Assembly: GCF_947305955.1 (NCBI RefSeq)
Contig: NZ_CAMZFB010000019.1
Span: 1-46,378 of the forward strand
Length of the DNA stretch: 46,378 nucleotides
Origin: an uncultured Brevundimonas sp.
GTDB lineage: Bacteria > Pseudomonadota > Alphaproteobacteria > Caulobacterales > Caulobacteraceae
Reading direction: 5' to 3'
Shown here one piece after another: positions 32,801 through 41,972 of the stretch (within the stretch, counting starts at the first letter, position 1; the number at the start of each line of letters is the position of its first letter). The position numbers and the translations under genes are program-made. The notes under the pieces are model-generated. The model did not search any database. It saw only the letters and a program-made list of their open reading frames with translations, and was not told the origin of the DNA.

Positions 32801-34453
32801 TTGACAGTGGCCAAGTCGTCTCCCCTCGCCCCGCTCCGGCACCCGCTGTTTCGGGCCATCTGGATCACCAGCCTGATCACCAATTTCGGTGGGCTGATCC
32901 AGTCGGTGGGCGCGTCGTGGATGATGACCTCCATCTCCACCACCCAGATGACGGCTCTGGTCCAGGCCTCGGTCAGTCTGCCGATCATGCTGCTATCGCT
33001 GACGGCGGGGGCGCTGGCCGACACCATGGACCGCCGCAAGATCATGCTTGTGGCCCAGACCTTTATGGTGCTGATCTCGGCCTGTCTGGCGCTGCTGGCA
33101 TGGCAGGGCCTGCTGACACCATGGATCTTGCTCAGCTTCACCTTCCTGATCGGTTGCGGCGTCGCCTTCAACGGACCTGCGTGGCAGGCGTCGGTGGGCG
33201 ACATCGTCCCACGTGAAGATCTGGCCGCCGCCGTCACGCTGAACTCCATGGGCTTCAATCTGGCCCGAAGCCTTGGCCCCGCGCTGGGCGGTGTGGTCGT
33301 CGCCATCGGCAGTGCCGCCGCCGCTTTTGCCGTGAACGCCGTATCATATATCGGACTTCTGGTGGTGCTGTTCCGGTGGAAGCCCAACCGCCCCCAGCAC
33401 ACCCTTCCGCGCGAAGGCCTGCTGGCGGCCATGGGCGGTGGCCTGCGTTATGCCCTTCTGTCACCGCGCATCGTCGCAGTTCTGGTGCGCGCCATTATCT
33501 TCGGCATCGGGGCCAGCGGGCTTCAGGCCCTGATGCCTGTCATCGCCCGTCACGAGGTGGGCGGTGGGCCTCTGATCTATGGCGTGCTGCTGGGATCGTT
33601 CGGCGTGGGGGCCGTGGGGGGCGCACTGTTCATTTCCGAACTGCGTGCCCGCTTCAAAACCGAAACCATCGTCCGCACTTGGACGCTGATCTTTGCCGTG
33701 GCGTCCATCTGCGTGGGCTTCGCTCCGACAATCTATCTGACGGTTCCGGCGCTGATGCTGGGCGGTGCGGCATGGGTAACGGTGCTGTCGACCTTCAACG
33801 TCACCGTCCAGATGTCCGCCCCGCGCTGGGTCGTGGCCCGCGCTCTGGCGCTCTATCAGATGTGCGCGTTTGGTGGCATGGCCGCAGGGTCGTGGCTGTG
33901 GGGCAGTATCGCCCAGAACTACAGTATCACCGAGGCACTATGCATCTCGGCGGCGGTTCTGGTGGTCTGCACTGCCATTGGCCTTCGCGCCCCGCTGGCC
34001 AATGGCGAGGACCTGAACCTTGCACCGCTCGACCGCTGGCGCGAGCCGACTACGGAACTGCACATCGAACCGCGCAGTGGCCCCATCATCATCTCGATCA
34101 CCTATCGCATCGATGATGCGGACGTGCCCGAGTTCCTGCGCCTGATGGAAGAGCGCCGCCGGACCCGCCGTCGTGACGGGGCCCACCAGTGGCGTCTGAT
34201 GCGCGATCTGGCCGATCCCAACCAGTGGACCGAGAAATATCAGGTCGCGACATGGCTGGACTACATCCGCCACAACCAGCGCATGACACAGGAAGACTCG
34301 CACATCGGCGACGAAATCCGCGCCCTGCACAGAGGCGAGCACCCGCCCGCCGTCCACCGCATGATCCAGCGCGCCACCGGCAGCGTCTCGCCCCATCTGC
34401 ATACAGAGCGCAATTTCGGCGAGCCTCTCACCGACCCGACACGGGCATCCTGA
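32801..34453 (+). CDS. MFS transporter with a C-terminal soluble domain (MFS_3/DUF894 type)
   Basis: A 550-residue protein. The first 400 residues are an MFS permease with about ten to twelve membrane helices and motif A-like DTMDRRKIM after helix 2; the last 110 (SITYRIDDADVPEFLRLMEERRR...) form a soluble dimeric alpha-beta-barrel-like domain. This combination is found in EntS-like exporters of the DHA3 group. Substrate unknown. Start is uncertain: TTG 32801 (RBS-like AGGTG) is chosen over GTG 32807 and a GTG at 32735, because homologous sequence begins near SSPLAPLRHPLFRA. A clear terminator follows. It is divergent from trhO. Confidence 0.82.
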   Translation: MTVAKSSPLAPLRHPLFRAIWITSLITNFGGLIQSVGASWMMTSISTTQMTALVQASVSLPIMLLSLTAGALADTMDRRKIMLVAQTFMVLISACLALLAWQGLLTPWILLSFTFLIGCGVAFNGPAWQASVGDIVPREDLAAAVTLNSMGFNLARSLGPALGGVVVAIGSAAAAFAVNAVSYIGLLVVLFRWKPNRPQHTLPREGLLAAMGGGLRYALLSPRIVAVLVRAIIFGIGASGLQALMPVIARHEVGGGPLIYGVLLGSFGVGAVGGALFISELRARFKTETIVRTWTLIFAVASICVGFAPTIYLTVPALMLGGAAWVTVLSTFNVTVQMSAPRWVVARALALYQMCAFGGMAAGSWLWGSIAQNYSITEALCISAAVLVVCTAIGLRAPLANGEDLNLAPLDRWREPTTELHIEPRSGPIIISITYRIDDADVPEFLRLMEERRRTRRRDGAHQWRLMRDLADPNQWTEKYQVATWLDYIRHNQRMTQEDSHIGDEIRALHRGEHPPAVHRMIQRATGSVSPHLHTERNFGEPLTDPTRAS

Positions 34454-34467
34454 TCACCGAAAAACAG

Positions 34468-34505
34468 AAAGGGTCGCCTCCGTCAGGATAGCGACCCTTT
34501 CCTTT
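34468..34505 (+). terminator. Rho-independent terminator after the MFS gene
   Basis: A perfect 10-bp stem (AAAGGGTCGC 34468-34477 / GCGACCCTTT 34491-34500) with a 13-base loop, followed by CCTTT. On the minus strand it is followed by TGTTTTT, so it can also end the small gene that converges from 34535. Confidence 0.85.
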
Positions 34506-34534
34506 ATGCAGAGAGAGAATGCTTTGCGGGGGCG

Positions 34535-34690
34535 TCAAAGCAGGCTGAACAACATATGCACGCCGGTTGCCACGCCGACGAGAATGGCAAAGCCGAACAG
34601 CAATCCGATCGCCGGATGCATCGGTTTAGAAACTTGGGCCCCACGGTTAAAAGTAACCGCGCGTGGCCTACCCGGGTGTACCAGAGCCAT
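34535..34690 (-). CDS. 51-residue single-pass membrane protein, unknown
   Basis: The product (MALVHPGRPRAVTFNRGAQV...) has a basic N-terminal half and one C-terminal hydrophobic helix (about 30-49, IGLLFGFAILVGVATGVHML). GGAAAGGA before the ATG at 34690 is a strong ribosome site, which is why this start is chosen over a longer frame to 34786. It sits alone on the minus strand between two plus-strand genes and uses the shared terminator at 34468-34505. Family not recognised. Confidence 0.65.
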   Translation of the reverse strand: MALVHPGRPRAVTFNRGAQVSKPMHPAIGLLFGFAILVGVATGVHMLFSLL

Positions 34691-34848
34691 GACGTTTCCT
34701 TTCCCTAGGCGGCGATGACCATCGTGGGACACCGTCTCGCTAGGAAAGCGTCTCCCAAAGACCATTCGTTGCATAGGGGCTTTCACACCATCGTGAACGG
34801 TGACTTTTCGGGGCTTTTCGGCTAACCCCGCCGGTCAAAGGATTTTCC

Positions 34849-36480
34849 ATGTCAAAACTGACCATTGCCGACGAGGCTGGCCGCCGCCGGACCTTCGCCA
34901 TCATCGCCCACCCGGACGCCGGTAAGACCACCCTGACCGAGCACATCCTGCTGGCCGGTGGCGCGCTGCGCGCCGCAGGGGCCGTGAAGGCGCGTGGTGA
35001 GAACCGCCGCGCCCGCTCGGACTGGATGAAGATCGAAAAGGAACGCGGCATCTCCGTCACCGCCTCGGTGATGACCTTCGAGCACGAAGGCAAGATGTTC
35101 AACCTGCTCGATACCCCGGGCCACGAAGACTTCTCCGAAGACACCTACCGCACCCTGACCGCCGCCGACTGCGCCATCATGGTGCTGGACGCCGCCAAGG
35201 GTATCGAGCCGCAGACGCTGAAGCTGTTCGAGGTCTGCCGCCTGCGCGACATTCCGATCATCACCTTCATCAACAAGCTGGACCGCGAAGCGCAGGACCC
35301 GATGGCCCTGCTGGACGAAATTGCCTCGCGCCTGCAACTGGACCCCGCCCCGATCTGGTGGCCCGCCGGTTCGGGCAACCGCCTGCGCGGTCTGGTCGAG
35401 GTCGGCACCGGCCGCTTCCAGCCCTATACCAAGAAGGCCGCAGGTTCGGATGAAGATCCCGAACATCCGCAAGCCATCCCGCTGTCCGACGCCACCCAGT
35501 ATTTCGAACAGGGCGAGCAGGACGAGGTGACCGAAGCTCTGGAACTGGTCGAGGCCGGTTACCCGCAATTCGACCGCCAGTCTTTCCTCGAAGGCCACAT
35601 GACCCCGATCCTGTGGGGCTCGGCGCTTCGTCACTTCGGCATCGAGGACCTGCTGCGCGCCATCGGTGAATGGGCCCCCGCGCCCAAGGTCATGAAGGCC
35701 CGCAAGGAAGCCCCGCCGGAAACCCGCAACGCCCCCGCCCCCGAAGCCATCGAAGTCGAGCCGGGCCAAAACGAAGTCACCGGCTTCGTCTTCAAGGTTC
35801 AGGCCAATATGGACCCGAACCACCGCGACCGTATCGCCATGTTCCGCATGGCATCGGGCACCTTCAAGCGCGGCATGAAGCTGAAGGTCCAGAACACGGG
35901 CAAGCAGTTGTCGGTCAACGCGCCGATGATGTTCTTCGCCTCGGACCGCGAACTGGCCGAGGAAGCCTATGCGGGCGACGTGATCGGCATCCCGAACCAC
36001 GGTGTGCTGCGCGTGGGTGACAGCCTGTCGGAAAGCGGCCTCGTGCGCTTTGCGGGCCTGCCCAACTTCGCGCCGGAAATCCTGCAACGCGTACGCGTGA
36101 AAGACCCGCTGAAGGCCAAACACCTGAAGAAGGCGCTGGAAGGTCTGGCCGAGGAAGGCGTGACCCAGCTGTTCCGCCCCGACATCGGCGCTGACTTTAT
36201 CGTCGGTGCCGTCGGCCAGCTTCAGTTCGAGGTCATGGCCGACCGTCTCGGTGCCGAATACAACCTCGACGTCATCTTCGAGCCGAGCCCTTACGCCGAG
36301 GCCCGCTGGGTCGTGGGTGATAAGGCCGACCTTGAGGACTTCGCCTCGAAATACCGCCCGCAGATGGCGACCGATATCGACCAGAATCCGGTCTTCCTGG
36401 CCAAGTCGTCGTGGGAAACCGGCTATGTCGGGGAGCGCTTCCCGAAGGTCACCTTCTCCAAGACGCTGGAACGCGGCTGA
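34849..36480 (+). CDS. prfC: Peptide chain release factor 3
   Basis: A 543-residue translational GTPase of the RF3 type. G1 is AHPDAGKTTLTE, G2 region RGISVTASVM, G3 DTPGHEDF, G4 NKLD; domains II and III follow with QANMDPNHRDRIAMFRMASG and IGADFIVGAVGQLQFEVMADRL. RF3 recycles RF1/RF2 from the ribosome after peptide release. AAAGGA precedes the ATG. It has its own terminator, so it is a single-gene unit. Confidence 0.97.
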   Translation: MSKLTIADEAGRRRTFAIIAHPDAGKTTLTEHILLAGGALRAAGAVKARGENRRARSDWMKIEKERGISVTASVMTFEHEGKMFNLLDTPGHEDFSEDTYRTLTAADCAIMVLDAAKGIEPQTLKLFEVCRLRDIPIITFINKLDREAQDPMALLDEIASRLQLDPAPIWWPAGSGNRLRGLVEVGTGRFQPYTKKAAGSDEDPEHPQAIPLSDATQYFEQGEQDEVTEALELVEAGYPQFDRQSFLEGHMTPILWGSALRHFGIEDLLRAIGEWAPAPKVMKARKEAPPETRNAPAPEAIEVEPGQNEVTGFVFKVQANMDPNHRDRIAMFRMASGTFKRGMKLKVQNTGKQLSVNAPMMFFASDRELAEEAYAGDVIGIPNHGVLRVGDSLSESGLVRFAGLPNFAPEILQRVRVKDPLKAKHLKKALEGLAEEGVTQLFRPDIGADFIVGAVGQLQFEVMADRLGAEYNLDVIFEPSPYAEARWVVGDKADLEDFASKYRPQMATDIDQNPVFLAKSSWETGYVGERFPKVTFSKTLERG

Positions 36481-36486
36481 TGATTT

Positions 36487-36511
36487 AGGGGAGGCTCCGG
36501 CCTCCCCTTTT
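36487..36511 (+). terminator. Rho-independent terminator after prfC
   Basis: A 9-bp stem (AGGGGAGGC 36487-36495 / GCCTCCCCT 36500-36508) closes a TCCG tetraloop of the stable UNCG type and is followed by TTT. It begins seven bases after the prfC stop. Confidence 0.9.
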
Positions 36512-36591
36512 CTATGGTTTACAACCGTAAAGCTTGTCGCCCGCGATACCCTATGCCCTCCTCCAAGGAACACCGATGTGGAGCCGCATAG

Positions 36592-38040
36592 ATGAACCCG
36601 CTGCGACTGACCTACGCCCTCGTCATGGCAATGGTTTTAGGCCTTGTGGCCGCGTCGCAGGCGCTTGCAGACTGGCATCGCGTCGAAACGCCCAACTTCA
36701 TCGTCTATGGCGAAGGCAATGCGCGTTCCATCGTGCGCGAGGCCGAGGAGCTGGAACGACTGGACCGGATGATGCGGCAGGTAATGAATGTCGCTCCCAG
36801 CTCCGATAATCCCAAGCTGTCGGTCTATATTCTGCCCGACCGAAAAGCATTCCAGGTCATATCCCCGGAAGCTGGCCGGAACACCGGAGGGGAATACGCC
36901 GCAACTGAATTTGGCATCACAGCCATCCTGTTGCGCGGCACGGACAACCACGTCCTATTCCATGAATATGCACACCATTTCATGCTGCATTATTTCCCGT
37001 CGCGCTATCCGGCATGGTTCATCGAAGGTTTTGCCGAGTATTTCGCGACAGCCGATGTGCGCGATGCCCAGAGCGTGAAGCTGGGCTATTACGCGCCGGG
37101 GCGTTTGGCCGCGCTGAACCACCAACGCTGGATCAGCATGGAGACCCTGCTGACGGCCACCCCGCGCGACCTCGGTGCCGACGACCGTGCCAACTATTAC
37201 GCCCTGTCGTGGCTGCTGACCCATTATCTGGTGTCGGACCGCACCCGCCTGCAAAAGTTCGGAGCCTATCTGGACGGCATAAAACACGGCCAGAGTTGGG
37301 ACAGCGCCCTTCGACAGCATCTGGACATGACGCCCGACGAGCTGAGGGCGGCCTTGCGTGGCTATCTCGGCGGGTCGATGCCCTATGGCCGCTATGACCT
37401 CGCCCGCACCACCGTTCCCTCACAGGTCACAACATTGTCGGCGTCGGCCAGCGACTTTCTGCTGATATCGGCGGCGCTACAGCGTGCCGTCAGTAACGCC
37501 CGCGCGCAGGCGCTTTTGACCGAGGCGCGGGACAAGGCACCGCTTCATCCGAACGATCCTCTGGCCCTCGCGACCCTGGGCAATCTGGAGCAGGTCTGGG
37601 GTGACGATGACCGCGCAGAGCAAGCCATCACGCGTCTGCTTCAGATCGACCCGAACCATGTCGATGGCCTGCGTTTCATGGCCCAGCTTCTTATCGACAG
37701 GGCGCGCGCTGCCTCTGTCCCCGCCGAGAAATCAGCCTTCCTCGCCCAAGCCCAGCGCCATCTGGTCAAGGCCATGGACGTCGATCCGACCGATTTTCGC
37801 ATCTATCGCCAGCTTGCCATCATACGCAGTTTCGCCGCCGATTATCCGGCAGCCGGCGATGTCGATACGCTGGTCGTGGCCCTGTCCTATGCGCCGCAGG
37901 TGTCCGGGTTGCGGGTGCGGACGGCCCAAGCTATGCGCCGTCTGGGCATGAACGACGAGGCTGAAGTTGTCATGGGCGTGCTGCGGAACCATCCACACGG
38001 CGACGCTCCCGAACCGCCTTCCGAACCCGCGCCTCAATAA
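36592..38040 (+). CDS. Secreted HExxH metallopeptidase-like protein with TPR region
   Basis: A 482-residue protein with a signal peptide (MNPLRLTYALVMAMVLGLVAASQALA). The N-terminal part is a gluzincin-like fold (DUF1570 resembling): VETPNFIVYGEG, the zinc motif HEYAH (H124, H128) with Glu125, and a downstream ligand in WFIEGFAEYF (E145 or E149). Residues about 300-460 are helical and Leu/Ala-rich with TPR spacing (LALATLGNLEQVWGDDDRAEQAITRLLQIDP). The likely role is a periplasmic zinc peptidase with a protein-binding module, substrate unknown. The ATG at 36592 starts the signal peptide. Confidence 0.75.
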   Translation: MNPLRLTYALVMAMVLGLVAASQALADWHRVETPNFIVYGEGNARSIVREAEELERLDRMMRQVMNVAPSSDNPKLSVYILPDRKAFQVISPEAGRNTGGEYAATEFGITAILLRGTDNHVLFHEYAHHFMLHYFPSRYPAWFIEGFAEYFATADVRDAQSVKLGYYAPGRLAALNHQRWISMETLLTATPRDLGADDRANYYALSWLLTHYLVSDRTRLQKFGAYLDGIKHGQSWDSALRQHLDMTPDELRAALRGYLGGSMPYGRYDLARTTVPSQVTTLSASASDFLLISAALQRAVSNARAQALLTEARDKAPLHPNDPLALATLGNLEQVWGDDDRAEQAITRLLQIDPNHVDGLRFMAQLLIDRARAASVPAEKSAFLAQAQRHLVKAMDVDPTDFRIYRQLAIIRSFAADYPAAGDVDTLVVALSYAPQVSGLRVRTAQAMRRLGMNDEAEVVMGVLRNHPHGDAPEPPSEPAPQ

Positions 38041-38089
38041 ACGCCCGAAAATCGGCGGCAGTGCGCGGTGGATGGGGTACAACGACAGA

Positions 38090-39151
38090 ATGTTGTTCGA
38101 CCTGCCCAGTGATGATGTCCTGTACGACGCCCTTGTCGCGCGCGATGACCGCTATGACGGACGGGTGTTTGTCTGTGTGCATTCGACCGGCATCTTCTGT
38201 CGACTGACCTGTCCGGCGCGAAAGCCCCTGCGCGAAAACTGCACCTTCAGGGAAACCGTGGGCGAGTGCATCGAGGCGGGCTTCCGCGCCTGTAAACGCT
38301 GCCATCCGGTACAGGCGGCGGCGCAGAACGATCCCATCGTGACCGCCCTGTTGGCGCGGCTGGATGCCGAGCCACACCGCCGCTGGTCCGAACCCGATAT
38401 CGCGCGCTTGGGTTATGATCTGTCGACTGTGCGCCGCGCTTTCAAACGGCATTTCGGCACGACATTTCTGGAGATGGCCCGTCAGCGCCGCCTGCGCGAA
38501 GGGTTCGAGACACTGGCCTTGGGAGGATCGGTTTTGACCGCGCAACTGGATGCCAGCTTTGAATCGCCGTCCGCCTTCCGCGCCGCCTTCGCCAAGCTGA
38601 TGGGGTGTGCGCCTGCGGACCTCAAGACCGATGGCCACATGCGCGCGACGTGGATCCCCACGGCGCTGGGCGACATGATCGCGGTCAGCAGCGCCACCCA
38701 TCTGCACCTGCTGGAATTCACCGACCGCAAGGGCCTGCCTGCCGAACTGAAGAAACTTCAGGCGGCCACGCCAGGCGGATTGGGCATTGGCCGCTTTGGC
38801 CCCGCCGAACAGGCCGAGGCGGAACTGGCCGACTATTTCGCCGCCCGCTCGGCACGGTTCGAGACGCCCTTGGCCATGCATGGCACCGACTTCTACAAAC
38901 GGGTGTGGCAGGCGCTACAGACCATTCCGGCGGGAGAAACCCGATCCTATGGCGACATCGCCCGCCAGATCGGCCAGCCCACCGCCGTCCGCGCCGTGGC
39001 TCGCGCCAATGGGTCCAACCAGATCGCCCTGATGATCCCCTGCCACCGCGTCATCGGGGCGGATGGGTCGTTGACGGGCTATGCAGGCGGCCTGTGGCGC
39101 AAGCAACGGCTGATCGAGATCGAGCGAGCCTTGAAACAGAAGGCTGCCTAG
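38090..39151 (+). CDS. ada: Bifunctional transcriptional regulator / O6-methylguanine-DNA methyltransferase
   Basis: A 353-residue Ada, one residue shorter than E. coli Ada (354). N-terminal zinc cysteines C37, C41, C68 and C71 (FCRLTC, CKRC) fall one position before the E. coli set, supporting the ATG at 38090 rather than the one at 38072. An AraC-type helix-turn-helix follows (RWSEPDIARLGYDLSTVRRAFKRHFG), then the methyltransferase core with PCHRVIG active site. Ada removes methyl groups from phosphotriesters and O6-methylguanine, and methylated Ada activates repair genes. The stop overlaps that of the convergent gene at CTAG. Confidence 0.94.
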   Translation: MLFDLPSDDVLYDALVARDDRYDGRVFVCVHSTGIFCRLTCPARKPLRENCTFRETVGECIEAGFRACKRCHPVQAAAQNDPIVTALLARLDAEPHRRWSEPDIARLGYDLSTVRRAFKRHFGTTFLEMARQRRLREGFETLALGGSVLTAQLDASFESPSAFRAAFAKLMGCAPADLKTDGHMRATWIPTALGDMIAVSSATHLHLLEFTDRKGLPAELKKLQAATPGGLGIGRFGPAEQAEAELADYFAARSARFETPLAMHGTDFYKRVWQALQTIPAGETRSYGDIARQIGQPTAVRAVARANGSNQIALMIPCHRVIGADGSLTGYAGGLWRKQRLIEIERALKQKAA

Positions 39152-39735
39152 GGCGCGGGTGCCTTTGGCTGGAAAAACGGCAGGAAGAACTGCACCAGCG
39201 GCCCGATACACAGGGCAAAGGCCACGGTCCCCACACCGACCACGCCGCCCAAAATCCAGCCAATCGCCAGCACGATCACCTCGACCAGCATCCGCGACAC
39301 GCGAATGGACCAACCGAGCTTGCGGTTCAGTCCGACCATTAGCCCGTCACGCGGCCCCGTCCCCATGCCCGCGCCGATATAGGCCGCCGAGCCGATACCC
39401 GTCAGGACCAGCCCGCCCGCCAAGCCCGCCGCACGCAGGGGCCAGCCTTGGAACTCGGGCATCAGCCACAGGAACAGGTCCATGGTCAGGCCGATCACCA
39501 GAATATTCATAATGGTGCCGACACCGGGTTTCTGGCGCAGCGGAATCCACAGCAGCATCACCACCACACCCGACAGGATGCTGAGAATGCCGAGGCTCAA
39601 ACCCGTGCGGCCCGCCAAACCCTGATGGAAGACATTCCATGGATCGAGGCCCAGATGGGCGCGCACCATCAGCGCGGCCCCGAGGCCAAAAACCGACAAT
39701 CCCAAGATCAGCTGTATGAAGCGGCGTATCCACAT
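39148..39735 (-). CDS. YczE/YitT-like membrane protein
   Basis: A 195-residue integral membrane protein with about five hydrophobic helices. LGLDPWNVFHQGLA, VGTIMNILVIGLTMDL and YIGAGMGTGPRDGLMVGLNRK match the YczE family (DUF161-like), of unknown function, some members being linked to antibiotic peptide production. It follows the MFS gene on the minus strand by seven bases, so they form an operon. Confidence 0.83.
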   Translation of the reverse strand: MWIRRFIQLILGLSVFGLGAALMVRAHLGLDPWNVFHQGLAGRTGLSLGILSILSGVVVMLLWIPLRQKPGVGTIMNILVIGLTMDLFLWLMPEFQGWPLRAAGLAGGLVLTGIGSAAYIGAGMGTGPRDGLMVGLNRKLGWSIRVSRMLVEVIVLAIGWILGGVVGVGTVAFALCIGPLVQFFLPFFQPKAPAP

Positions 39736-39742
39736 ACTGCCG

Positions 39743-40921
39743 TCATGCCCGATCCCCTGCCGCTATGCGAGCGCCAAACAGGGACTTTGCCTCCAGCCCG
39801 AAGGTCATGGCGAACATCAGCGCCGAGATGCTGCATGAAAGCATCAACGCCGCCCCCGCCGACCGATCCAACGCCAGACCGAAACTCATCGGCGCAATCG
39901 CCTGAACAAAGCGGGCGGGCAGCAGGACAGCGGCCTGCCTCTGCCCATAGTTGACCTTGCCGAACACGTGCAGTGGCAGGATGCCCGACGCCACCGACAA
40001 CAGGCCATTGCCCGCCCCCTGCCCGATGGCAATCGCGATGCTGGCCGCCTTTCCGCCCACGAGCGCGATGATCACCCCCAACGGATAAAGCAGGGTCGCC
40101 ATTCGCACGATCCGCACCGGCGAGGCCTTTGGCGGCGAGAACAAGGCCCCCACCCGCATGGCAATCGCGGACAGTGCCATGGTGCTGGCCGCCATTGCGG
40201 CTATCGCAGGCTCCAGCCCCAGTGCCATCAGAAGGCGCGGCAACTGGGCGGCGCAGGCGGTGGCGATCCACCACGCCCCCGCAAACAGTACCGCTAGCTG
40301 CCACATCCGGCGGTCCCACCGCACACGGTCAGCGGGCTTGTCCGAGCGTTCCCCCTTGCCGTCCGGCATCAGGGCATAGAGCGGGATACAGACCAGCAGA
40401 TGCGTCGCCACCCAGAACCATAGCGCCCCGCGCCACCCCATCACTTCCATTAGAAACAGGCTCAGCGGCCAGCCGATGGCCCCACCGCATGCCCCGATCA
40501 GCGAGACCGCCGTAATGGCCCGCCGCGCCTCCAATCCATAAACCGCGACCAGCAGGGCATTGGCCGGGGCGTAAAAGCCGATCCCCATGCCGAAACCCAA
40601 CATCACGACCCCTGCCAAGGCGCTCGCGGGTCCGGTGGCCGATGCCAGTAGCGCCAACGCCGCCGCCAGCATGAGCGAGGCACAGCCCAGAACCTCGCGC
40701 CCGCCCCGCCTGTCTATCCATCGACCCGCCGCCATGCTGGCAAAGGCCGCAATCAGGAAGGCCGCCGACAGGGCGCTGAACAATCCGGCGGTTGTCGCGC
40801 CCGTCGCGCTGGCGATCGGATCGGCCATCACCCCCAGCAGATAATAGGACGATGCGAATGAGATAATCATGCCCGCGCCCAGCGGCGCGATCAGGCGGAT
40901 CGGAGACGGTACAGTATTCAT
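39743..40921 (-). CDS. MFS transporter
   Basis: A 392-residue permease with about twelve hydrophobic helices (LIAPLGAGMIISFASSYYLLGV... through MFAMTFGLEAKSLFG). Motif A-like GRWIDRRGGREVLG lies after helix 2, and GFGMGIGFYAPANALLVAVYG in the middle. The start is ATG at 40921 (MNTVPSPIR) with GGAGCG upstream; a longer frame to 41098 would overlap the LysR gene on the other strand. Substrate unknown. It is divergent from a LysR regulator, with 57 bases between, so that regulator probably controls it. Confidence 0.85.
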   Translation of the reverse strand: MNTVPSPIRLIAPLGAGMIISFASSYYLLGVMADPIASATGATTAGLFSALSAAFLIAAFASMAAGRWIDRRGGREVLGCASLMLAAALALLASATGPASALAGVVMLGFGMGIGFYAPANALLVAVYGLEARRAITAVSLIGACGGAIGWPLSLFLMEVMGWRGALWFWVATHLLVCIPLYALMPDGKGERSDKPADRVRWDRRMWQLAVLFAGAWWIATACAAQLPRLLMALGLEPAIAAMAASTMALSAIAMRVGALFSPPKASPVRIVRMATLLYPLGVIIALVGGKAASIAIAIGQGAGNGLLSVASGILPLHVFGKVNYGQRQAAVLLPARFVQAIAPMSFGLALDRSAGAALMLSCSISALMFAMTFGLEAKSLFGARIAAGDRA

Positions 40922-40978
40922 GCCCGCGCTCCATGCCGCCGATTGCCAAGCCGGTGTTAGCGATCTATCGGTGCGTCT

Positions 40979-41896
40979 ATGTTCCAAAACCTCACAGGCT
41001 CTACGACGCAGATATCGCTCACCGCGCTGCGTGCCTTTGAGGCCATGGCCCGCACGGGCAGCGCCACGGCGGCCGCCGCCGAACTGCATGTGACCCACAG
41101 CGCCATCAGCCGTCAGGTCAAATCACTGGAACAGCAGTTGGGCACGCGCCTGTTCGAGGGTCCCAAGCACGCCCTGCGCCTGACCCCGCGCGGGGCCAAG
41201 CTGGCCGCCGAACTGCATCCGGCCTTTGACCGCATCGCTGCCGCCGTCACCCACGCCAAAGGCCAAAGCGACGAACTGTCTGTGGCCGTCCACCCTAGCC
41301 TCGCGGTCAAATGGCTGATCCCGCGTTTGGGTGCATTCCATCAAGCGCATCCCGACATCCACATCCACCTGATCGAACTGCCGACACATGCCGAAACCCA
41401 TCGCGGGGCCGATGTGGTGATCCGCCTGATGGACGACGACCGGATGGCGGCCAGCGGCGCGATCAAGCTGATGGACAATGCGACAGGTCCGGTGTTCAGC
41501 ACCAGTTTGAAGCCCGCGGGCGAGCCGCTCGCGGAACTGCCGCGCCTTGCCGCCCGCACCCAGCCCGATGGTTGGGCACGCTGGAGCCGCAATAGCGGAA
41601 TGGGCCTGCCCCCTTCTGGCCCACCACGCCTCTTGGCGCACCTGCACTTTGTTCTGGATGCGGCCCTTTCAGGATGGGGCTGTGCGGTCCTGCCATGGGT
41701 ATTGGTGGCCGATGCTGTGCGAGACGGGCGGCTACAGGCACCCTATGGGTTCGCTCCCGATGGCGGCGGCGTCGCCATCATGCTGAGCGGCAGCGAGCCC
41801 AGCCGCGCCCAACGCGTTTTCCATCGAAGGTTGCAAGAGGAAGCCAGAGGTCTGCTTCCCGCGCCTGAAAACCTAGGCACTTCTACCCTGACTTGA
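40979..41896 (+). CDS. LysR-family transcriptional regulator
   Basis: A 305-residue regulator. N-terminal winged helix-turn-helix (about 12-70): LTALRAFEAMARTGSATAAAAELHVTHSAISRQVKSLE. The C-terminal effector domain has the usual two-lobe pattern (LSVAVHPSLAVKWLIPRLGAF, WGCAVLPWVLVADAVRDGRL), similar to GcvA-type members. It is divergent from the MFS/YczE-like operon, as is common for LysR proteins that sense a transported compound. The promoter overlap lies in 40922-40978. Confidence 0.92.
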   Translation: MFQNLTGSTTQISLTALRAFEAMARTGSATAAAAELHVTHSAISRQVKSLEQQLGTRLFEGPKHALRLTPRGAKLAAELHPAFDRIAAAVTHAKGQSDELSVAVHPSLAVKWLIPRLGAFHQAHPDIHIHLIELPTHAETHRGADVVIRLMDDDRMAASGAIKLMDNATGPVFSTSLKPAGEPLAELPRLAARTQPDGWARWSRNSGMGLPPSGPPRLLAHLHFVLDAALSGWGCAVLPWVLVADAVRDGRLQAPYGFAPDGGGVAIMLSGSEPSRAQRVFHRRLQEEARGLLPAPENLGTSTLT

Positions 41897-41972
41897 TCAG
41901 CTAAGCTCTTTCATCGGCAGTTCAGACATGGTTTGCTCCCCTGTGGTGGCACGCATGCGCCCGGGAGTGTCT

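Noticed and set aside
34852..36573. A 573-codon frame antisense to prfC
   Set aside because: It mirrors the prfC codons; prfC itself has clear motifs and its own terminator.
40922..41098. Longer N-terminus for the MFS transporter on the minus strand
   Set aside because: It would overlap the LysR gene on the opposite strand and has no hydrophobic or family sequence.
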